Positions 61,156-64,000 of a stretch of DNA of 64,000 bases are shown piece after piece. The notes beneath the pieces were generated by a model. The model saw only the letters and a program-made list of their open reading frames with translations. It made no database searches and was not told the origin of the DNA. The translations under genes and the position numbers were made by a program. Every line of letters begins with the position of its first letter. Position 1 is the first letter of the stretch. Source of the stretch: CAIWKO01 sp964469155 (lineage in GTDB: Bacteria; Bacteroidota; Bacteroidia; Bacteroidales; CAIWKO01); the NCBI GenBank assembly GCA_964469155.1, contig CAYXXU010000007.1, forward strand, positions 14,039 through 78,038, in the 5' to 3' direction.

Positions 61156-61163
61156 TAATTTTG
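61156..61163 (+). promoter_or_regulatory. -7 element of the universal stress protein gene
   Basis: TAATTTTG 45 bases before ATG 61209; no -33 at the expected place. Confidence 0.5.
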
Positions 61164-61208
61164 TTAAAAATAATTAACGTTTTTCTTACTTTTTATTTAG
61201 CATCAGTT

Positions 61209-62072
61209 ATGAAAAAAACAACGGTTTTGAGACAGATGGTTGTGGCTATTGATTTTTCGAAAAATTCAATTCAGGCCCTGGAGTATTCAATACTAATTGC
61301 CAATGCTATCGGAGCAGATATTATGATGGTTTGGGTTGATAAACCGGATACAGATGAATCGATTTACGACAATTCAAGTCACGAATACCGCCGTGAAGCT
61401 AAAGCGAGAATTGAAGAGCTGCAGAAAAAATATGCAAAATCGTTGAAAAAAGGCACCCTTTCCTATAAATTACGAAAAGGCAAGATTTACAAAGAAATCG
61501 CCAATCAGGCCAAATATAACGATGCTGATTACATTGTTGCAGGATCGCACGGGGTTTCAGGCTTCGAATCGTTTATGATAGGCAGTAATGCCAGTAAAAT
61601 TGTAACCTATTCTCCATGCCCGGTGATTACCCTTCGCGAAACTTATCTTATCAAAAATACTATTAAAAAAATAATTTTACCTATTGACAACTCTGCCGCC
61701 ACCCGTCAGAAAGTTCCCTATGCTGTTGAAATGGCTAGGGCTTTTAAGGCTGAAATTCATGTGGTGGAATTGCAATCATCCACTTTAAAGTCAATTCGCC
61801 GTATCGTCACCAAATATACCGAACAGGTGGAAAAATATCTGAAAGAGAACGAAGTCAAATACCTGGTAAAATCTATCGATTGCGATAATATCACCACCGC
61901 TACCATCAAATATGCTGAAGAGGTTGGCGCCGACCAGATATTTATCATGACCGAACAGGAACAGGAAACCTCAAATATCTGGCTCGGACCTTTCGCTATG
62001 CAGATGGTTAACAATTCGCCTATACCCGTGATAAGCATTCAGCCCAAAATACTCGAAACCCTGGCAAGATAG
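61209..62072 (+). CDS. Two-domain universal stress protein (UspA family)
   Basis: 287 residues from ATG 61209; a longer reading from 61062 would start upstream of the -7 element. Two tandem Usp domains: the first (~6-145) has the ATP-binding motif 'GSHGVSGFESFMIGSN' (G-2x-G-9x-G-S) near residue 118; the second (~150-285) lacks it ('MTEQEQETSNIWLGPF'). So one ATP-binding half and one degenerate half, as in many tandem Usp proteins. The SPOR-domain gene starts 5 bases after its stop, suggesting one transcript. Confidence 0.93.
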   Translation: MKKTTVLRQMVVAIDFSKNSIQALEYSILIANAIGADIMMVWVDKPDTDESIYDNSSHEYRREAKARIEELQKKYAKSLKKGTLSYKLRKGKIYKEIANQAKYNDADYIVAGSHGVSGFESFMIGSNASKIVTYSPCPVITLRETYLIKNTIKKIILPIDNSAATRQKVPYAVEMARAFKAEIHVVELQSSTLKSIRRIVTKYTEQVEKYLKENEVKYLVKSIDCDNITTATIKYAEEVGADQIFIMTEQEQETSNIWLGPFAMQMVNNSPIPVISIQPKILETLAR

Positions 62073-62077
62073 GTTTA

Positions 62078-62473
62078 ATGAAAAAGCTTCTTTTCACTTT
62101 TTGTTTTTTATCTCTGGCCTTTATGGGCAATGCCCAAAAAGGAAATATTACCCTGATAGAAAGCAGCGGGATATCTTCTCTGGTTGAAAAGCACGCTTAT
62201 CTTAATACAAAACAAAAGATTATAGGTTGGCGCATTCAGATTTTTTTCGATTCAGGAAACAATTCAAAAAGTAAGGCATACAGCAAAAAAGGGGTTTTTA
62301 TGGCAATGTATCCCGACATGAGTGTTTACCTTATGTTTCAGTCGCCTTACTATAAAGTACGTGTGGGCGATTTCCGCACCCGTATGGACGCCGAAGGTTT
62401 CAAACAAAAACTGCTGGGCGAATTTCCCGATGCTTTTGTGGTGAAAGATGAGATTCGGGCTCCCGAATTTTGA
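62078..62473 (+). CDS. SPOR-domain protein
   Basis: 131 residues. Signal peptide to 'AFMGNAQ' (~19). The C-terminal ~75 residues form a SPOR peptidoglycan-binding domain: 'GWRIQIFFDSGNNSKSKAYS', 'YLMFQSPYYKVRVGDFRTRM', 'EGFKQKLLGEFPDAFVVKDE'. SPOR domains bind denuded glycan at the division septum. No other domain is present. It follows the stress protein by 5 bases; a terminator ends the unit. Confidence 0.9.
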   Translation: MKKLLFTFCFLSLAFMGNAQKGNITLIESSGISSLVEKHAYLNTKQKIIGWRIQIFFDSGNNSKSKAYSKKGVFMAMYPDMSVYLMFQSPYYKVRVGDFRTRMDAEGFKQKLLGEFPDAFVVKDEIRAPEF

Positions 62474-62487
62474 TCTATGGTGAAGAA

Positions 62488-62527
62488 ATAAAAAAAGCCC
62501 GATAAAAACTTACCGGGCTTTTTTATT
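62488..62527 (+). terminator. Terminator shared by the SPOR and HMA genes
   Basis: AATAAAAAAAGCCCG (from 62487) pairs with CGGGCTTTTTTATT (62514-62527), loop ATAAAAACTTAC. A-rich left side and T-rich right side suit both strands. Confidence 0.88.
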
Positions 62528-62547
62528 CATGGTTTCCTTTCAGCCGA

Positions 62548-62898
62548 TCAATGCCCGCAGGTTTTCTGGCACGATTTCGCACAGCCTGTTTTCACAGGGG
62601 TGGTCGTTTTTGAAAACTCGGTGGTATATCCCAGTTTTTCGATAGCGCTCACCAGTTGGTCTTTATTGGTTTTGCCATCTACATAGGTGATGGTGGCAAC
62701 CTTGGTTTCCATGCTAACGGCAACGGTTTTCACTCCAGGGGTTTTCACCAGTTCTTTTTCAATGGTGGCTTTTCCCATAGGGCAATCGATACCTACTTTG
62801 ATCTTCTCGGTTTTGATTACTTGTTTTTGTGCAAAAGCCGATCCTGAGAATAATATCATCAGGGCTAAGGTCACAATAACGCTCATTTGTTTTTTCAT
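62548..62898 (-). CDS. Secreted heavy-metal-associated (HMA) domain protein with altered metal site
   Basis: 116 residues. Signal peptide to 'SGSAFAQ' (~24). The HMA ferredoxin-like fold is plain ('TEKIKVGIDCPMGKATIEKE', 'GVKTVAVSMETKVATITYVD', 'LVSAIEKLGYTTEF'), but the usual M-x-C-x-x-C is 'IDCPMGK', keeping the first Cys and replacing the second with Gly. A Cys-rich tail ends the protein ('CAKSCQKTCGH'), three cysteines and a His that might supply ligands. Probably a periplasmic metal-binding or chaperone protein; the metal is unknown. It converges on the SPOR gene. Confidence 0.88.
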   Translation of the reverse strand: MKKQMSVIVTLALMILFSGSAFAQKQVIKTEKIKVGIDCPMGKATIEKELVKTPGVKTVAVSMETKVATITYVDGKTNKDQLVSAIEKLGYTTEFSKTTTPVKTGCAKSCQKTCGH

Positions 62899-62927
62899 GT
62901 GTATTTGTTTTTAATTATTAGTGTTAA

Positions 62928-63830
62928 TTATTTTAGCAATAAAGTGGTTTGACCAATATCCTGGCCATCAGAAAATACTGAAATATTGTACGATCCGGGG
63001 ACAATACGGTCGGTTTTTTCGTAATACAGGGTCACAGGTACAGGTTTGCCATCGTAGTTAAATCCCTGCATGAGCGAATACATGATCTGTGTGCCATGAT
63101 ATTCGAACGATTGTCCGTCCTGCAATATCGCATTGTCGGGGCGGGCTATACGTACATATACGGTTTTCGGACCGGGCTGCACCAGCGGGTTTTTGGCCAA
63201 TGTAAAGGTAATCTTGATTTTTTCAACGCGCTTGGCCTTGTCAACCACTTCTTCTTTTTTGCCACCCGATTTCATACGTATACCCGTGGCCTGCACGCCA
63301 TAAGCCTGCAGCACCGCCGCATTGGTTATTTGTTGCGTTAGGTCCTCCTTGTCTTTGGCAAGTACCTGATTCTTGTCTTTTTCTTTTTTAATATCGTTCT
63401 GGGCCGTGGCTACTTCGGTTTTCAGGTTCTCGTTTTCTTTCAGAAGCTTGTCTATCTGTGCCACATAGTCTTGGGTAATGCCGCGCAGATAATCGAGTTT
63501 TTTCTGTATCATGTGTTTCCCGGCATTGCTCTCTATGAGTTTCTGTATCTCGGCCGACTGGGCCTGTATCGTACTGTCTTTAATTTTAAGATCGGCAGTA
63601 AGAAAACCATATTCGGTAAGCATTTTCTGGTGCTCGTTGCGCAGCGAATCGAGGGTTTTTTGCATTACCTGCCGCTCGGTAACCATTTTTTCTTTTTCAA
63701 TTACAAAGGTACGAACCCTCGTACGGGCGGTAATAAAAAGTACAAGCAGCAACAGTATTACTGCTGCTTCGGCTATAATAATGATTTTGTATTTGCGTAT
63801 ATTGGGCTGGCCTGTATTAGTATCCGACAT
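62928..63830 (-). CDS. Membrane-anchored coiled-coil protein, unknown function
   Basis: 300 residues. A short cytoplasmic N-terminus (~1-15), one membrane helix ('IIIIAEAAVILLLLVLFITA', ~16-36), a long coiled coil (~45-185: 'EKEKMVTERQVMQKTLDSLR', 'IDKLLKENENLKTEVATAQN'), then a beta-sandwich-like domain (~200-300: 'RVEKIKITFTLAKNPLV', 'VYVRIARPDNAIL', 'GSYNISVFSDGQDIGQTTLL'). The topology puts the coil and sandwich in the periplasm. The final domain resembles carbohydrate/polymer-binding beta sandwiches but I cannot assign it. It lies 29 bases upstream of the HMA gene on the same strand. Confidence 0.8.
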   Translation of the reverse strand: MSDTNTGQPNIRKYKIIIIAEAAVILLLLVLFITARTRVRTFVIEKEKMVTERQVMQKTLDSLRNEHQKMLTEYGFLTADLKIKDSTIQAQSAEIQKLIESNAGKHMIQKKLDYLRGITQDYVAQIDKLLKENENLKTEVATAQNDIKKEKDKNQVLAKDKEDLTQQITNAAVLQAYGVQATGIRMKSGGKKEEVVDKAKRVEKIKITFTLAKNPLVQPGPKTVYVRIARPDNAILQDGQSFEYHGTQIMYSLMQGFNYDGKPVPVTLYYEKTDRIVPGSYNISVFSDGQDIGQTTLLLK

Positions 63831-64000
63831 ATTATTAGGTGTGATTTGTGGAACGCAAAATTACTTATTTTTTATTTAATAAGGTTGAAAAGAAGAAAAT
63901 GAAGAGGATGGAAGTCCCAAAACCTGAGAAGCTTCTTGTCTGGCTTATGAATTTGGCAATAAAGTAGGCCTGATTACTACGGGCAAAGATGGAATGAAAA
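63831..64000. other. Right-edge sequence without a supported gene
   Basis: A/T-rich. Short open frames run to the edge on both strands (for example minus-strand from 64000 to about 63860), but each is under 50 codons in the window and cannot be judged. Confidence 0.4.

Noticed and set aside
61062..61208. N-terminal extension of the universal stress protein
   Set aside because: It begins upstream of a -7 promoter element, and the Usp domain starts right after ATG 61209.
63890..64000. DNA methylase fragment suggested by a plus-strand 'PKPEKLL' string
   Set aside because: The frame stops after 23 codons and no other methylase motif follows before the edge.

Overview
The window looks like a chromosomal stretch from a Bacteroidota bacterium, most likely an environmental Bacteroidales-type lineage. 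Four lines of evidence support this: (i) several secreted proteins end in the type A C-terminal sorting domain of the type IX secretion system (T9SS); (ii) promoters match the Bacteroidota -7 consensus TAnnTTTG, some with a TTG about 20 bases upstream; (iii) families typical of the phylum are present (DUF4270 lipoprotein, DUF6132 small membrane protein, a half-length starch-synthase-like protein beside panC, a PorE-type OmpA protein); (iv) Shine-Dalgarno sequences are weak. I see no integrase, transposase, phage gene or CRISPR array.

Layout. 1-6.4 kb: end of a T9SS cargo gene, then an envelope polysaccharide block (NodB-like deacetylase, sugar-phosphate transferase, Wzi-like barrel) and an OmpA-family barrel. 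6.5-9.9 kb: a 1093-residue repeat-rich T9SS adhesin. 9.9-12.7 kb: GTPases Era and Der and an S4-domain protein. 13.3-15.4 kb: a lipoprotein, an orphan helical protein and a degenerate 21-bp periodic region. 15.4-21 kb: polyprenyl diphosphate synthase, a secreted protein of about 24 YwqK/MORN-like repeats, tadA, aspS. 21-27.3 kb (minus strand): starch-synthase-like half protein, DUF4270 lipoprotein, glmS, Nif3-like protein, zinc-ribbon coiled coil. 27.4-32 kb (plus): panC, panD, flippase-like membrane protein, rfaE2-type nucleotidyltransferase, small lipoprotein, radA. 32-36.5 kb: CAP-domain lipoprotein, a frameshifted gene, an orphan helical protein with a 21-bp tandem array, and two paralogous lipoproteins. 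36.6-48.2 kb: U32 peptidase, then a minus-strand block (PorE-type protein, TPR protein, UbiA-type prenyltransferase, DUF6132, thioredoxin, mutS2, glycosyltransferase, glutamine synthetase). 48.3-53.8 kb: tRNA-Lys, Crp/Fnr regulator, multihaem c-type lipoprotein, a small orphan, a five-copy 43-bp array and another orphan helical protein. 53.8-59 kb: two T9SS cargo proteins, one with a CotH-like domain. 59-64 kb: queG, ruvB, a two-domain universal stress protein, a SPOR protein, an HMA protein lacking its second metal cysteine and a membrane-anchored coiled-coil protein.

Most genes are ordinary housekeeping and envelope functions. The least explained pattern is that three unrelated-looking orphan, mostly helical proteins (14.1-14.9, 33.9-34.6 and 52.2-53.1 kb) each lie next to a private non-coding tandem array: a degenerate 21-bp period, a clean 21-bp period with a 105-bp higher-order duplication, and a 43-bp unit with internal hairpins. 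The periods are close to whole numbers of DNA turns. Several dispersed intergenic repeats also recur, including one just after the stop codons of three genes. All assignments come from reading the sequence; no database search was run.
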